A stretch of DNA of 64,000 nt from Clostridium sp. chh4-2 (GTDB lineage Bacteria; Bacillota; Clostridia; Lachnospirales; Lachnospiraceae). The notes under the pieces were generated by a model. That model searched no databases and was not told the origin of the DNA. It saw only the letters and a program-made list of their open reading frames with translations. This document shows, in pieces, positions 53,309-62,419 of the stretch (its first letter is position 1; every line of letters starts with the position of its first letter). The translations under genes were made by a program, and so were the position numbers. The stretch spans positions 58,888 to 122,887 of the forward strand of contig NZ_PKUU01000023.1 of the NCBI RefSeq assembly GCF_002899675.1, in the 5' to 3' direction.

Positions 53309-54142
53309 CTATCCTTTCACTGCCCCTTCCATCATTCCAGCCACAATTTTTTTCTGAAAAATACAATAAATAATAAAAATCGGCAGAACTGACAGAACCA
53401 TTACAGCAAACGCTACTGTAAAATTTGTTGTATTTTCAGCTTTAAATGAATATTGGTATAAGGTCAGCGTCCGATATGTATTAGATTGATTTAAAACTAA
53501 AGAAGGCATAAAATAATCGTTCCAGATCCATAGTGAGTTTTTAATAACAACTGTAGAAATAATGGGTTTCATAATAGGCCTTACAATTTTGCAGAAAACC
53601 TGATTAGTAGTTGCTCCGTCTATATAGGCAGCTTCTTCTAAATCAGTAGGCATAGAAGCCAGATATCCTACCAGCAAAAAAATCCCTTCACATGTAGAGT
53701 TTGCTATATATAAAAGGATTGCTCCTTGTCTGTTCATCAAGCCTATTTGACTCATTAATTTGACCATTGGCAGCATTTTTACCTGAAAAGGTATAAATAT
53801 ACCTGCAACCATAAAAAAGTAAAGGAAATTATAAAACTTAGAGTTAAATCTTCTTCTTGAAATTGCATAAGAACACATTGGCAACAATAAAACCATAAAT
53901 ACAATGGCTGTTCCAGTAATCAAACACGAATTTCCAAGAGCCATAAAATAGTCCGGCCGACTTAAAACATATTTGAAATTATCCAAAACCCAGACTTTAG
54001 GTAATCCAAAAAAATTATCAAACAACTCCCCCATATTTTTCAGCGCAGATACGACAGTCAAATAGAATGGTATGAAAATCACGCATGTACCTAAACTTAA
54101 TATTAAAATAATGATACTGTTATATATTTTTTTCTTAACCAT
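53309..54142 (-). CDS. Carbohydrate ABC transporter permease, MalG type (system 3)
   Basis: 277 residues, six membrane helices. EAA loop: TDLEEAAYIDGATTNQVFCK followed by IVRPIMKPI. The start at 54142 (GGGGAAATATTA before ATG) is preferred to an upstream TTG at 54175, which would overlap the preceding gene. The gene is clearly richer in AT than the esterases that follow. It probably pairs with the MalF-type protein of the same operon. Confidence 0.9.
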   Translation of the reverse strand: MVKKKIYNSIIILILSLGTCVIFIPFYLTVVSALKNMGELFDNFFGLPKVWVLDNFKYVLSRPDYFMALGNSCLITGTAIVFMVLLLPMCSYAISRRRFNSKFYNFLYFFMVAGIFIPFQVKMLPMVKLMSQIGLMNRQGAILLYIANSTCEGIFLLVGYLASMPTDLEEAAYIDGATTNQVFCKIVRPIMKPIISTVVIKNSLWIWNDYFMPSLVLNQSNTYRTLTLYQYSFKAENTTNFTVAFAVMVLSVLPIFIIYCIFQKKIVAGMMEGAVKG

Positions 54143-54171
54143 TAATATTTCCCCATTCAATAATATAAGAA

Positions 54172-55053
54172 TCAATCATAGATTTTCTTTTTATCTGTAT
54201 AACTCATTTGAATCACTGAAATTACACAAATTATTGCTGCAACAATCAATGCTTGTGAAATTGCATACCCAAATCTTAAATCTTCAAAACCCAATCTATA
54301 AATTGACAAGGTCAAACTTTCTGTAGCTCCTGCCGGCCCTCCTGTTGTCAGTGCAACAATATAGTCATATATCATCAATCCTTCTTTTAAAATAAGGACG
54401 AAAATGATGCTTAAAATTGGCAATATGTATCTTATTGTTATATAACGAAATCTTTGCCATGCGTTAGCTCCGTCTACAACGGCAGACTCCATTATTTCTT
54501 TTGGAATTGTTTGTAAGGCTGAAATTAATAATACCGTTGGAATTGCTACACTTTTCCAAAGATTAGTAATTAAAATTCCGTAAATAGCCGTTTTTCTTCC
54601 TGATAAAATATTTTTTTTCAGAAAATCAATATTAAGGATATTGCCAATGATAGGAACCCCTTCAAAAAAAATATAATTAAAAATCAAACCAATTGTGAGC
54701 ATACTGATACAGGCAGGGAAAAAATAAATTGCTCTGAAAACATTCTTCCCTTTAATAGGTTGATTCATAAGCAGAGCTAAGCATAAAGAAATGACTAAAA
54801 CACCTACAATCAACATACATGCATAACGCAGGTTAAACGATACCGCTCTTTTAAACCGACTGTCATTTATAATTTTTATGTAATTAGCCAGCCCGACAAA
54901 ATTATAATTTTTTGTTATCCCATTCCAGTCTGTCAAACTGTAATAGATTCCTAAACATATAGGCAGTATAGAAAGTAATGAATACAGTATTAGATTGGGT
55001 AAAATATAAAGGAAATGAGTTATATTTCTATTTTTATTTTTTTTACTTTTCAT
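54172..55053 (-). CDS. Carbohydrate ABC transporter permease, MalF type (system 3)
   Basis: 293 residues, six membrane helices. EAA loop: IPKEIMESAVVDGANAWQRF followed by IRYILPILSIIF. Strongly AT-rich: in the 60-base line starting at 54601 I count 16 G+C. The N-terminus KKNKNRN is lysine/asparagine rich. A hairpin precedes the gene after the binding-protein stop. Confidence 0.9.
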   Translation of the reverse strand: MKSKKNKNRNITHFLYILPNLILYSLLSILPICLGIYYSLTDWNGITKNYNFVGLANYIKIINDSRFKRAVSFNLRYACMLIVGVLVISLCLALLMNQPIKGKNVFRAIYFFPACISMLTIGLIFNYIFFEGVPIIGNILNIDFLKKNILSGRKTAIYGILITNLWKSVAIPTVLLISALQTIPKEIMESAVVDGANAWQRFRYITIRYILPILSIIFVLILKEGLMIYDYIVALTTGGPAGATESLTLSIYRLGFEDLRFGYAISQALIVAAIICVISVIQMSYTDKKKIYD

Positions 55054-55072
55054 TTAAACTCCCCTTTATTAT

Positions 55073-55107
55073 AAGGAGTTATTGATGCAGTTCAACAATA
55101 ACTCCTT
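55073..55107 (-). terminator. Intercistronic hairpin between binding protein and permease (system 3)
   Basis: Perfect 12-bp arms AAGGAGTTATTG (55073-55084) and CAATAACTCCTT (55096-55107), directly after the binding-protein stop; on the minus strand it is followed by ATAATAA. Same position as the hairpin at 7183-7222 in system 1. Confidence 0.6.
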
Positions 55108-55118
55108 ATCCTTACAAA

Positions 55119-56435
55119 TTATTTATTATAATATTCTTTTATTAACTCCTGAACGCGATTTACAAAAACGTTTACATCCTTATCAAGCAGCAAGGCCTGA
55201 ACTTCTTCATTAATAGCATTTCTCAAGTCCTGTGTCCAAATCGTAGACAAACATGGAAGATATCTGTTTTCTGTAATCAACGCATTAATATCCATAAGCT
55301 GATCCACATTATATGTTACATTGTTTAATGCTGTAGGATTTTTGTCCCAATCTACAAATGCTTGTGCAATATCATCTCTCAGCATAAATTCCATTAATTT
55401 CTTACATGCTTCAAATTCTTCGTCAGTTACATCGGCCGATATTGCATATCCAGTATCAACAGTTCCCGCTGTAAAAAATTCCTTTTCTGTCATGGTTGGT
55501 AACGGAGCCAATTTTATATTGCAATCAGGTTTCATTGATAAAAATGTTGGCAATGCCCAAGTTCCTTCTATCATCATAGCGCTTTTTCCATTAATAAATT
55601 CGTCATATGATGCCTCGTCTCCATATCCTAAAGAATCCGGGTTAGCATACTCTCTCAACTTATAAATAGATTCTGCATAATCAACAAATGCCTGATCCTG
55701 TGTTAAGTCATAAGTGCCGTCTTTAATACCATCACACAATGAACCAAAATCATGATTTACACAGCCCACCAACATGCGGTCAAAGCTTTGTGCAATTCTC
55801 GTACCATTTTTATCAGGAAAAGTAAAAGCCTGTATACCCTGCTGTTTTAAATTTTCACATAATTCCCACATCTCATCATATGTCTTAGGGATCTCCCAAT
55901 TGTTTTCTTCAAAAAGATCAACATTGTACCATACCCCGTATGCATTTGTGTTAAAAGGAATAAAATATGTGGTATCATCAACTTTACATTGATTAAATAT
56001 ACTTTCATTGACCTTTTTTTCATATCCTAAATCACTTAAATCTTTAAATATTCCCTGATGCGCCATCTGCACATATGTTTGCGACATTGGAAATAGCCCT
56101 ATAAATTCAGGGACATTACCGGCTGCGACTCTTGAAACAAATGTCGTGGTGGTTGTCTCACCCATAGTTACATTCACTTGAATATTAGGATTTTCTTCCA
56201 TAAATTGCGGAATAATCTTATTGTAAAAATCGACATTTTCGTATTTCTGATGAAAAAATTCAATAGTTACTTTTTTGTCACTGCCTGCCGCTCCACTTGT
56301 GTCCTGAACAGTATTCACCTCATTCGAATTTCGCGATGTCTCGGATGGCTTAGTACTTTCTCCCGAAGAACATCCTATTAAATTTCCCAATACTAAAACT
56401 GAACTGAGTGCCAGCATCATAAATCTTTTTTTCAT
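55119..56435 (-). CDS. Sugar-binding lipoprotein of ABC importer (system 3)
   Basis: 438 residues. Signal peptide MKKRFMMLALSSVLVLGNLI with lipobox LIGC and lipidated Cys at 22; a Ser/Thr/Asn-rich linker follows. The mature part is a family 1 binding protein (VTIEFFHQKYENVDFYNKII, KTYDEMWELCENLKQQGIQA, FINGKSAMMIEGTWALPTFL). The start at 56435 follows AAAGGGG; the frame reaches six codons further up. It is the first gene of the operon, divergent from the system 3 kinase, and AT-rich like the two permease genes. Confidence 0.92.
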   Translation of the reverse strand: MKKRFMMLALSSVLVLGNLIGCSSGESTKPSETSRNSNEVNTVQDTSGAAGSDKKVTIEFFHQKYENVDFYNKIIPQFMEENPNIQVNVTMGETTTTTFVSRVAAGNVPEFIGLFPMSQTYVQMAHQGIFKDLSDLGYEKKVNESIFNQCKVDDTTYFIPFNTNAYGVWYNVDLFEENNWEIPKTYDEMWELCENLKQQGIQAFTFPDKNGTRIAQSFDRMLVGCVNHDFGSLCDGIKDGTYDLTQDQAFVDYAESIYKLREYANPDSLGYGDEASYDEFINGKSAMMIEGTWALPTFLSMKPDCNIKLAPLPTMTEKEFFTAGTVDTGYAISADVTDEEFEACKKLMEFMLRDDIAQAFVDWDKNPTALNNVTYNVDQLMDINALITENRYLPCLSTIWTQDLRNAINEEVQALLLDKDVNVFVNRVQELIKEYYNK

Positions 56436-56536
56436 AAATAAACCCCTTTCCACCTAACATAATTTATTTACAACCATGGCCATGTTATAAATCTTTGTTT
56501 TCTAAATTATACCTAATAATCTTAAATCACAAAATA

Positions 56537-56581
56537 CCATTTTCAAATATTACTTGCCATTTTCAAATATTATTATATAAT
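56537..56581 (+). promoter_or_regulatory. Direct repeats and promoter in the system 3 divergent region
   Basis: Two exact copies of CCATTTTCAAATATTA at 56537-56552 and 56557-56572, 20 bases apart (about two helical turns), as expected for an AraC-type dimer on one DNA face. They overlap a candidate kinase promoter TTGCCA (56554-56559), 16 bases, TATAAT (56576-56581). They are likely the response-regulator site for one or both divergent units. Confidence 0.6.
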
Positions 56582-56613
56582 TTATATAAAACAATTAATT
56601 GGAGCGGCATCAA

Positions 56614-58413
56614 ATGATAAAATTATTACAACAAAAAGCTGTCATATTTTCTGTAAAAAAGGGATTATTTCTAATTGCTATTGTGCAATTTATTCTGACA
56701 CTGCTTTTTCTTTTATATTCAATTACTCTGTCCACATACAAAAATTATAACGACGTAACAAATCGTTATTTTCAAGTTGGTGAACAGTTATTAAGCAATG
56801 CGGAAAGTGCCATTTCCTATCTGGAATCTGTCACTCTATTCCCCTCCCAGCTGCACAGTCAAAATAATGATGCCTATATTTCCAAAACATTACGGGATAA
56901 TTCGATTAATCGAAATTACAAATTTTATAATTATTTTAACACTCACGCCCAAAATAAATTTGTTAACGACTCTCTTGATTTTGTTGCGCTTTATGATTTA
57001 AAGGGAAATGGCGTAGCCTCATTCAGAGACAGCGTTTACCAGCTATGTTTTGTTCAAAATTCTCCCTCCTGGTATGGCAACATGGTAAAATATAATACTG
57101 GTATCTCCATATTAATCCCATCCGATACGTTTTATGGTTCTGGCCTCCATTCGAGAGATTACCGTTCTATCTGTGCAATAAGAGGTATTGTTGATCCTAA
57201 TTCTTTCAAAATAGTTGGCTATTGTGTTGCAGGTATCAGTACTGAATGGCTGACCCAGGCATTTAACACGATCCGTTTATCACCTAATCAAAATTTTGAG
57301 CTTTATAAAGACAATTTAAAACTTTTTGGAAACATTAGTAACGATGTACCAATCAGAGATTGGATCAGTCAAGATTCTTTCGAATCTGAGAATATGACAA
57401 AACGCATTTTAAAACGGGAAAACGGAAAATATTTTGTTTACAATATAATAGGACATTCAAACGGTTACGCTTTATTAATGAAAACACCGCTTTCTGACAT
57501 AATGGGGACTGTTAGTAAAATACAACTTTACTATACAGTTTTTATCAGCATTTTTCTTTTTATCCTTATATGTTTAATTATTTATATTGTAAAAACAATA
57601 TTAGATGCTCTTAAACGCCTTATGGATGCCTGCAACTGTTTTGAATTAGATCATGCCACGAAACTGTCCTGTGAAAACCTGCCCCAGGAACTGCAGACCC
57701 TTTTCGCTTCCTTTAACCGGATGTCGGAACGGATCAGTTTTCTCGTCCATGAAGTGTTCATGAAGCAGAAAGCCCAGCAGGAAACCGAGCTTCAGCTTCT
57801 GAGGACCCAGATCAATCCCCATTATCTGTACAATACGCTGGAAATCATGCATATGAAGGCCTATTCCCATGGGGACTACGACGTATCGGCCATGGCCGAG
57901 CTTTTAGGCCAGAACCTGCAGTACGGCCTGCGCAACACCACAAAAGAAGTGCTTTTAAAAGAGGAGATCAGCCAGCTCAATATCTATCTTTCCATCCTCT
58001 CCTATCAGTTTAAGGACCGGATCAGAACCAACATCTGCATTGAAGAGGAGTTGATGGAATGCCGTGTAATCAAACTGCTCTTCCAGCCGGTAATTGAAAA
58101 TGCGGTCATCCACGGAATCACATCCAACGACCAGATCCTGTCCATCGATATCCTGGGCTACCGCAGCGAAAACACGATTCTGATCCAGATCTCCGACGAC
58201 GGCTGCGGAATGACTGAAAAGCAGTTGGAAGCTCTGAAAAATGATATGGAAAGCTCAGGCAGCAACGGAATCGGCCTTAGAAATGTCTTCCGCAGAATCC
58301 AGCTCAACTACGGCCCTGAGTACACATTAGAGGTCAACAGCAAATACGGCCTCGGCACCACCATAACCCTGCATCTGCCCTGGCAGCCCGCTGACACACA
58401 GGAGGAGGAATAA
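56614..58413 (+). CDS. Sensor histidine kinase, YesM/LytS type (system 3)
   Basis: 599 residues. First membrane helix at about 14-38, extracellular part to about 295, second helix at about 303-330, then HAMP-like linker and His_kinase. Phosphorylation site His403 in RTQINPHYLYNTLE; ATP-site motifs PVIENAVIHGI and GSNGIGLRNVFRRI. The start at 56614 is preferred because GGAG lies nine bases upstream; the open frame begins 15 bases earlier at a TTG. Base composition changes inside the gene: the sensing part (to about 57.63 kb) is AT-rich and the kinase part is GC-rich (26 G+C of 60 in the line at 58021). Confidence 0.9.
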   Translation: MIKLLQQKAVIFSVKKGLFLIAIVQFILTLLFLLYSITLSTYKNYNDVTNRYFQVGEQLLSNAESAISYLESVTLFPSQLHSQNNDAYISKTLRDNSINRNYKFYNYFNTHAQNKFVNDSLDFVALYDLKGNGVASFRDSVYQLCFVQNSPSWYGNMVKYNTGISILIPSDTFYGSGLHSRDYRSICAIRGIVDPNSFKIVGYCVAGISTEWLTQAFNTIRLSPNQNFELYKDNLKLFGNISNDVPIRDWISQDSFESENMTKRILKRENGKYFVYNIIGHSNGYALLMKTPLSDIMGTVSKIQLYYTVFISIFLFILICLIIYIVKTILDALKRLMDACNCFELDHATKLSCENLPQELQTLFASFNRMSERISFLVHEVFMKQKAQQETELQLLRTQINPHYLYNTLEIMHMKAYSHGDYDVSAMAELLGQNLQYGLRNTTKEVLLKEEISQLNIYLSILSYQFKDRIRTNICIEEELMECRVIKLLFQPVIENAVIHGITSNDQILSIDILGYRSENTILIQISDDGCGMTEKQLEALKNDMESSGSNGIGLRNVFRRIQLNYGPEYTLEVNSKYGLGTTITLHLPWQPADTQEEE

Positions 58414-58416
58414 CAT

Positions 58417-59553
58417 ATGTTTAAACTGTTGCTGATCGACGACGATCCCAATATCATCGACGGGATTGATACAATCATACAAAACAATTTTCCCGGCGTA
58501 TTTTCCGTCACCAAGGCTTACGACGGATATCAGGCCCTGATCCTGCTCACAGAGGATTATTACCACATCATTGTCTCCGACATCAAGATGCCCCAGCTGG
58601 ACGGAATTCAGCTTTTAGAGCTGCTTCACGGCGAAAAAATACCGAGCACAGTCATCATGCTCAGCGGATACGACGATTATATGTACATAAGAAATGCATT
58701 GAAATTAGGCGCCTACGATTATCTGCTGAAACCGGTCAATATCCAGAACTTTATAGATATGCTCCGCACCATCCTCCCCACCCTCCAGGACAGCTGCTCC
58801 ACGCTTTCCAAAAGCAATCTCACCTCTGCCCCGAAACAGGACAGGGTGAATGACTACTTTGATCTCTCCTGCTCCGGAAATCTGTATTTGACGCCGGAAC
58901 AGATCAAAGAGGAACTGCAGAAGCTTAAACAGCTCATCTTCGAACTGGATTCCGACGAGGTGTGCGTAAAAGTAAACGACATTTTCCACCATATTTCCAA
59001 GGAGACGGTCAGTAAAGAGATGTTCCGGCAGCTTTTGTCCGATTTTCTCTACTCCCTCATGCAGAGCAACAGCAGCCTGATAAAAATCGTCGCTCAATAC
59101 AAACTGACGGACAATGACCTGGCTGCCCATATTAAAAGTCTGCCCTGCTTGAGCCAGCTGAAAGAAAAATTTACCCAGGTCCTTCTCCTTTATATCGGCC
59201 AACTGGCCATATTAAAAAAAAACAACGATGAATACCTGATTAAAAAAGCTCAGGCATACATAGACAAGCACTATTCCGAACAGCTGCTCCTGGCCGATAT
59301 TGCCGCCCAGTTCCGCCTTCACCCCAATTATTTCAGCTTTTTATTCAAGAAATACATGAATATAACGGTGAGGGACTATATACTCCAGCTGCGGATCAAC
59401 ACCGCCAAAGAGCTTATGAAGGATTCTTCCCTGAAACTCTTAGACATCGCCCTGTCCGTAGGCTATCAGGACGCGGCCCACTTTAACAGGGCCTTCAAAA
59501 ATGTGACCGGCCTGTCCCCGTCCCAATACCGGAACGGGGTGGAAATTAAGTAA
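58417..59553 (+). CDS. Response regulator, YesN type (system 3)
   Basis: 378 residues, shorter than the system 1 regulator. Receiver: acidic pocket IDDD at 7-10, Asp55 in IVSDIKMP, Lys in YLLKPVN. C-terminal AraC double HTH: LLADIAAQFRLHPNYFSFLF and LLDIALSVGYQDAAHFNRAF, ending GLSPSQYRNG. Starts three bases after the kinase stop with AGGAGG upstream. It is expected to control the divergent binding-protein operon through the direct repeats at 56537. Confidence 0.92.
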   Translation: MFKLLLIDDDPNIIDGIDTIIQNNFPGVFSVTKAYDGYQALILLTEDYYHIIVSDIKMPQLDGIQLLELLHGEKIPSTVIMLSGYDDYMYIRNALKLGAYDYLLKPVNIQNFIDMLRTILPTLQDSCSTLSKSNLTSAPKQDRVNDYFDLSCSGNLYLTPEQIKEELQKLKQLIFELDSDEVCVKVNDIFHHISKETVSKEMFRQLLSDFLYSLMQSNSSLIKIVAQYKLTDNDLAAHIKSLPCLSQLKEKFTQVLLLYIGQLAILKKNNDEYLIKKAQAYIDKHYSEQLLLADIAAQFRLHPNYFSFLFKKYMNITVRDYILQLRINTAKELMKDSSLKLLDIALSVGYQDAAHFNRAFKNVTGLSPSQYRNGVEIK

Positions 59554-59559
59554 AGAAAT

Positions 59560-59597
59560 GCCGGGAAAAATGGGTTTTAGTTTCCTTTCTTCCCGGC
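59560..59597. terminator. Hairpin after the response regulator
   Basis: Arms GCCGGGAA (59560-59567) and TTCCCGGC (59590-59597) with a 22-base loop between two convergent genes. There is no clean T run on either side, so termination is uncertain. Confidence 0.45.
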
Positions 59598-59615
59598 TGC
59601 ATATTGACCGCTTAT

Positions 59616-61640
59616 CTAATAATTCAAATGTCCAAATTCATTGAAATGCGCCATATCGAATACGGTAATCTTATCTTCCTCCACCACATAAAACCATTCT
59701 CCAATGTAAAGTCCTCTCGTCTGGCTCTGGTCTCTGTCCTTGGCAAGTTGGTGGGTAAGGCGTCTCGTAAATCCCTGGTCTTTTTCGTAAGAGTAGACCA
59801 CATACTGATTCAGCCATTCTCTTCTGTCTTTATTGTATTCTTCCACAGCAAAACCGATCAGATTCTTTTCTGCGGAAATGACTACGGATTTATGGTTCTC
59901 CCAGGCCGGCGTATATTCAAAGGTTTTCTCCACCATTTTATCTCTTTCTTTTACGTCGGAAGGATCGTTTGTATCAAACATGGAAAGCTTCAGGCCTTTA
60001 AAATTACCGGTGTCAGGGCTGATCTCACGCCCGATTCCCAGCAGAAGGCCGTCGGAATAGGGATGAAGATATTCGGAAAATCCGGTAATCTTCAGTTCTC
60101 CCAGAATCTTAGGATTTTTAGGGTCTGAAAGGTCAGCAGAAAACAGAGGGTCCATATTTCTGAATGTCACAAAGTATGCAGTATCCCCCATAAATCTTGC
60201 CGAATAAATCTGCTCTCCCGGCGCCAATTCTTCGATCTCACTCAATTTTTTTAATTTATTGTCCAAAATAATCAGGGAATTCGTCTGCTGGCCGCTCTGA
60301 TGGGACAACGTCGTCACTAAACGGAGATTTCCCTCATATTCATCCATGGAAAACTGATTATTCAAGTATCCGTCCACATTTCCATGGCCATAGAAACTGA
60401 TTTTTCCATCTTTGTACGAGAATTTCAGCAGTTCCGTATAATCGTACTGTGTTGCCTTGTAGTCATAAGACATATTGCCAATATAGATATTGCTCTGGCT
60501 CACGTAAAACTGGTCACCTTCCGAATAAACGGCTTTGCTCTGCACCACTTGTCCCGGATTCTTCATATCCAAAGAGGATGCCACCAGATAGGAGGTGCCC
60601 GACGGCGTTTCCGGCAGGTAAATGCAGTTCAGGGGAATTACCGATCCGTCAATCTTTGGAACGTAGCGCTCAATCTCATCCTTTCCTGCATCCATTTCTG
60701 CGTAATAATCAGTAAATAGGTAGACGTAATCGCCGTTTCTACGGGATTCCTTATAATACCCGTCCTGTTTGACAGAGCCTAACAATTTCGGTTCTTTCGG
60801 ATTTTTTAAATCATAAGTTTCCAAAAAAGTGGCATGTGAACCGTAATCCATCCGAATCACGGTAATATATTGGCCATTTATATAAAATTCTTCTATATGC
60901 TTTGCTCCACGGACTGTGGACGTATCGCCTATCCTGCCCACCACTTCCATGGTTTTGCCGGCGGCCTTAATGATCTGAATCTTTCCCCTGTCCCCTGTGG
61001 ATACATAGATATAGGTGCCGTCTGTTTTTACCAAATCGCCTTCATCTACTCCCTGCACTTGAATATTCGTTTCGGAAAATCCATCCGGATTGCTGGAGGT
61101 TACTTCCATTTTCGTGCTGTCCGGCTTCATATTTCCCAGCGCAGCGCCGCCTGCCGCAGCCTCGCCAGGTGCCGCGCCTGTTTCCGTCAGGATATTGCCC
61201 ATGCCGGTATCATAGATAACAGAATCGCACCCTTCACTGGCCTGTTTCTGAATCTGGTCGTAAAGTTCCTCATAACTGGAAACCAGATATTCTTTTTCCT
61301 CTTTCGTATCGGCCAGTTCCTCCATATTTGCCGAACCCGGCTGGTCTGCTTCCTTTCCTTCTTCCGGCGGAAGCATCTGTTCCTGTTGTCCATGTTCCGG
61401 GTTTCCGGCGCCGGTCAATGCCCGGTTGGGCAGCCGGGTCATAACGCAAACGGCCAATACGGCGGCAGCCAATCCTCCGTATCCCCATATCTTTTTGCTG
61501 CTTTTTTTATTTCTGCTGCTCTTGTTATCGTCCGCCGTTTGATCTAATTTTTTCATCATCTGTTCCGGCTCCAGGCTCGCAGGAGTTGGCACAGACTCTG
61601 CGGATCTGCGGATCTTATCAAGCATTTCCTCTTGTTTCAT
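59616..61640 (-). CDS. Membrane-anchored beta-propeller domain protein (PF09826 type)
   Basis: 674 residues. The N-terminal about 45 residues are cytoplasmic, with a Gln/Lys-rich helical start (MKQEEMLDKIRRSAESVP), one membrane helix at about 46-68 (IWGYGGLAAAVLAVCVMTRL) and a long extracellular part. From about residue 190 it matches the secreted beta-propeller family of Clostridia and archaea: VQGVDEGDLVKTDGTYIYVS, ARFMGDTAYFVTFRNMDPLF, HPYSDGLLLGIGRE. The start at 61640 lies eight bases after AGGAGG. Position directly after the ECF sigma factor gene suggests an anti-sigma or sensor role; this is inference from context. Confidence 0.8.
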   Translation of the reverse strand: MKQEEMLDKIRRSAESVPTPASLEPEQMMKKLDQTADDNKSSRNKKSSKKIWGYGGLAAAVLAVCVMTRLPNRALTGAGNPEHGQQEQMLPPEEGKEADQPGSANMEELADTKEEKEYLVSSYEELYDQIQKQASEGCDSVIYDTGMGNILTETGAAPGEAAAGGAALGNMKPDSTKMEVTSSNPDGFSETNIQVQGVDEGDLVKTDGTYIYVSTGDRGKIQIIKAAGKTMEVVGRIGDTSTVRGAKHIEEFYINGQYITVIRMDYGSHATFLETYDLKNPKEPKLLGSVKQDGYYKESRRNGDYVYLFTDYYAEMDAGKDEIERYVPKIDGSVIPLNCIYLPETPSGTSYLVASSLDMKNPGQVVQSKAVYSEGDQFYVSQSNIYIGNMSYDYKATQYDYTELLKFSYKDGKISFYGHGNVDGYLNNQFSMDEYEGNLRLVTTLSHQSGQQTNSLIILDNKLKKLSEIEELAPGEQIYSARFMGDTAYFVTFRNMDPLFSADLSDPKNPKILGELKITGFSEYLHPYSDGLLLGIGREISPDTGNFKGLKLSMFDTNDPSDVKERDKMVEKTFEYTPAWENHKSVVISAEKNLIGFAVEEYNKDRREWLNQYVVYSYEKDQGFTRRLTHQLAKDRDQSQTRGLYIGEWFYVVEEDKITVFDMAHFNEFGHLNY

Positions 61641-61652
61641 ATGCATTTCCTC

Positions 61653-62132
61653 CTATCCATCTAATCGCTTCTGCATCTTTTCAAGGGCGCGGGCCAACTT
61701 GGACCGGACGGTATTGTCTTTTAAAAACAGACATTTTCCAATCTCGCGGCTGTTATACCCACCGAAAACAGACATGGAAACAATCAGTCTTTCCTGTCCG
61801 TCCAATGTAAAAAATGCATCTCTCACATCTTGTGCCTCTTCCACATTCCACTCACTTACATTTCCAATCATTTCTTGAATGTTTTCGTCGAAATCTACCG
61901 TTTTATGTAAATATTCTTTTAACTTCCTTTTACATTTTGCAGTGAGAATCTTAAATATCCACGGGCGGAATGATTCGTCATTTCTCAGTTTGCCGCATCC
62001 GTTCCATGCGTCTGCCACAGCTTCACTTACCACATCTTCCGCATCCTGGCAGTGTCCCAGCGTATACAGGGCAAAACGGTACATATCCTGATATATCTTC
62101 TTGTATTGCTCCTCAAAGGTTCCTCTGTCCAC
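61653..62132 (-). CDS. ECF-type RNA polymerase sigma factor
   Basis: 159 residues. Region 2 is near residues 10-75 (YRFALYTLGHCQDAEDVVSE and FRPWIFKILTAKCKRK) and region 4 near 100-155 (FTLDGQERLIVSMSVFGGYN and IGKCLFLKDNTVRSKLARAL). GTG start preceded by AAGGGGGG. It is the first gene of a two-gene unit with the beta-propeller membrane protein 12 bases downstream, the usual arrangement of an ECF factor and its partner. The trigger is unknown. Confidence 0.9.
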   Translation of the reverse strand: MDRGTFEEQYKKIYQDMYRFALYTLGHCQDAEDVVSEAVADAWNGCGKLRNDESFRPWIFKILTAKCKRKLKEYLHKTVDFDENIQEMIGNVSEWNVEEAQDVRDAFFTLDGQERLIVSMSVFGGYNSREIGKCLFLKDNTVRSKLARALEKMQKRLDG

Positions 62133-62171
62133 TCTCGTCCCCCCTTAATGTCTTTTTGAAATGCATCTCAT

Positions 62172-62198
62172 ATTGTCAAACCGGCGGCTAAGTGTTGC
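62172..62198 (-). promoter_or_regulatory. Candidate ECF-type promoter of the sigma factor unit
   Basis: Minus strand GCAACA (62193-62198, with the AAC common in ECF -35 elements), 15 bases, GACAAT (62172-62177), 40 bases before the GTG start. Autoregulation would be expected, but the match is weak. Confidence 0.3.
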
Positions 62199-62248
62199 AC
62201 GGTAAAAATATTTATTTTCTTTTATTGTAGCAGAAGACCTTCTTTTGT

Positions 62249-62304
62249 AACAGTGCAGTCTTCCGATGCCTGTGTTGGCTCCGGCATCGAAAGGCTGCAC
62301 TGTT
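62249..62304. repeat. Long hairpin between divergent sigma factor and diguanylate cyclase genes
   Basis: Arms of 22 bases, AACAGTGCAGTCTTCCGATGCC-like on the left (starting AACAGTGCAG) and ending CTGCACTGTT on the right, with one or two mismatches and a 12-base loop. On the plus strand TATTTTCTTT follows. It has no gene upstream to terminate on the plus strand, so its role is unclear. Confidence 0.7.
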
Positions 62305-62419
62305 ATTTTCTTTGAGGAAAGCGGATTGGAATCCATAGACAATCCACACTGCAAAGTAGTATAATATTAACATTAAACAGCAGTTATTATTGCCGTAAGA
62401 ATCCAGCGGGGAGTATATT

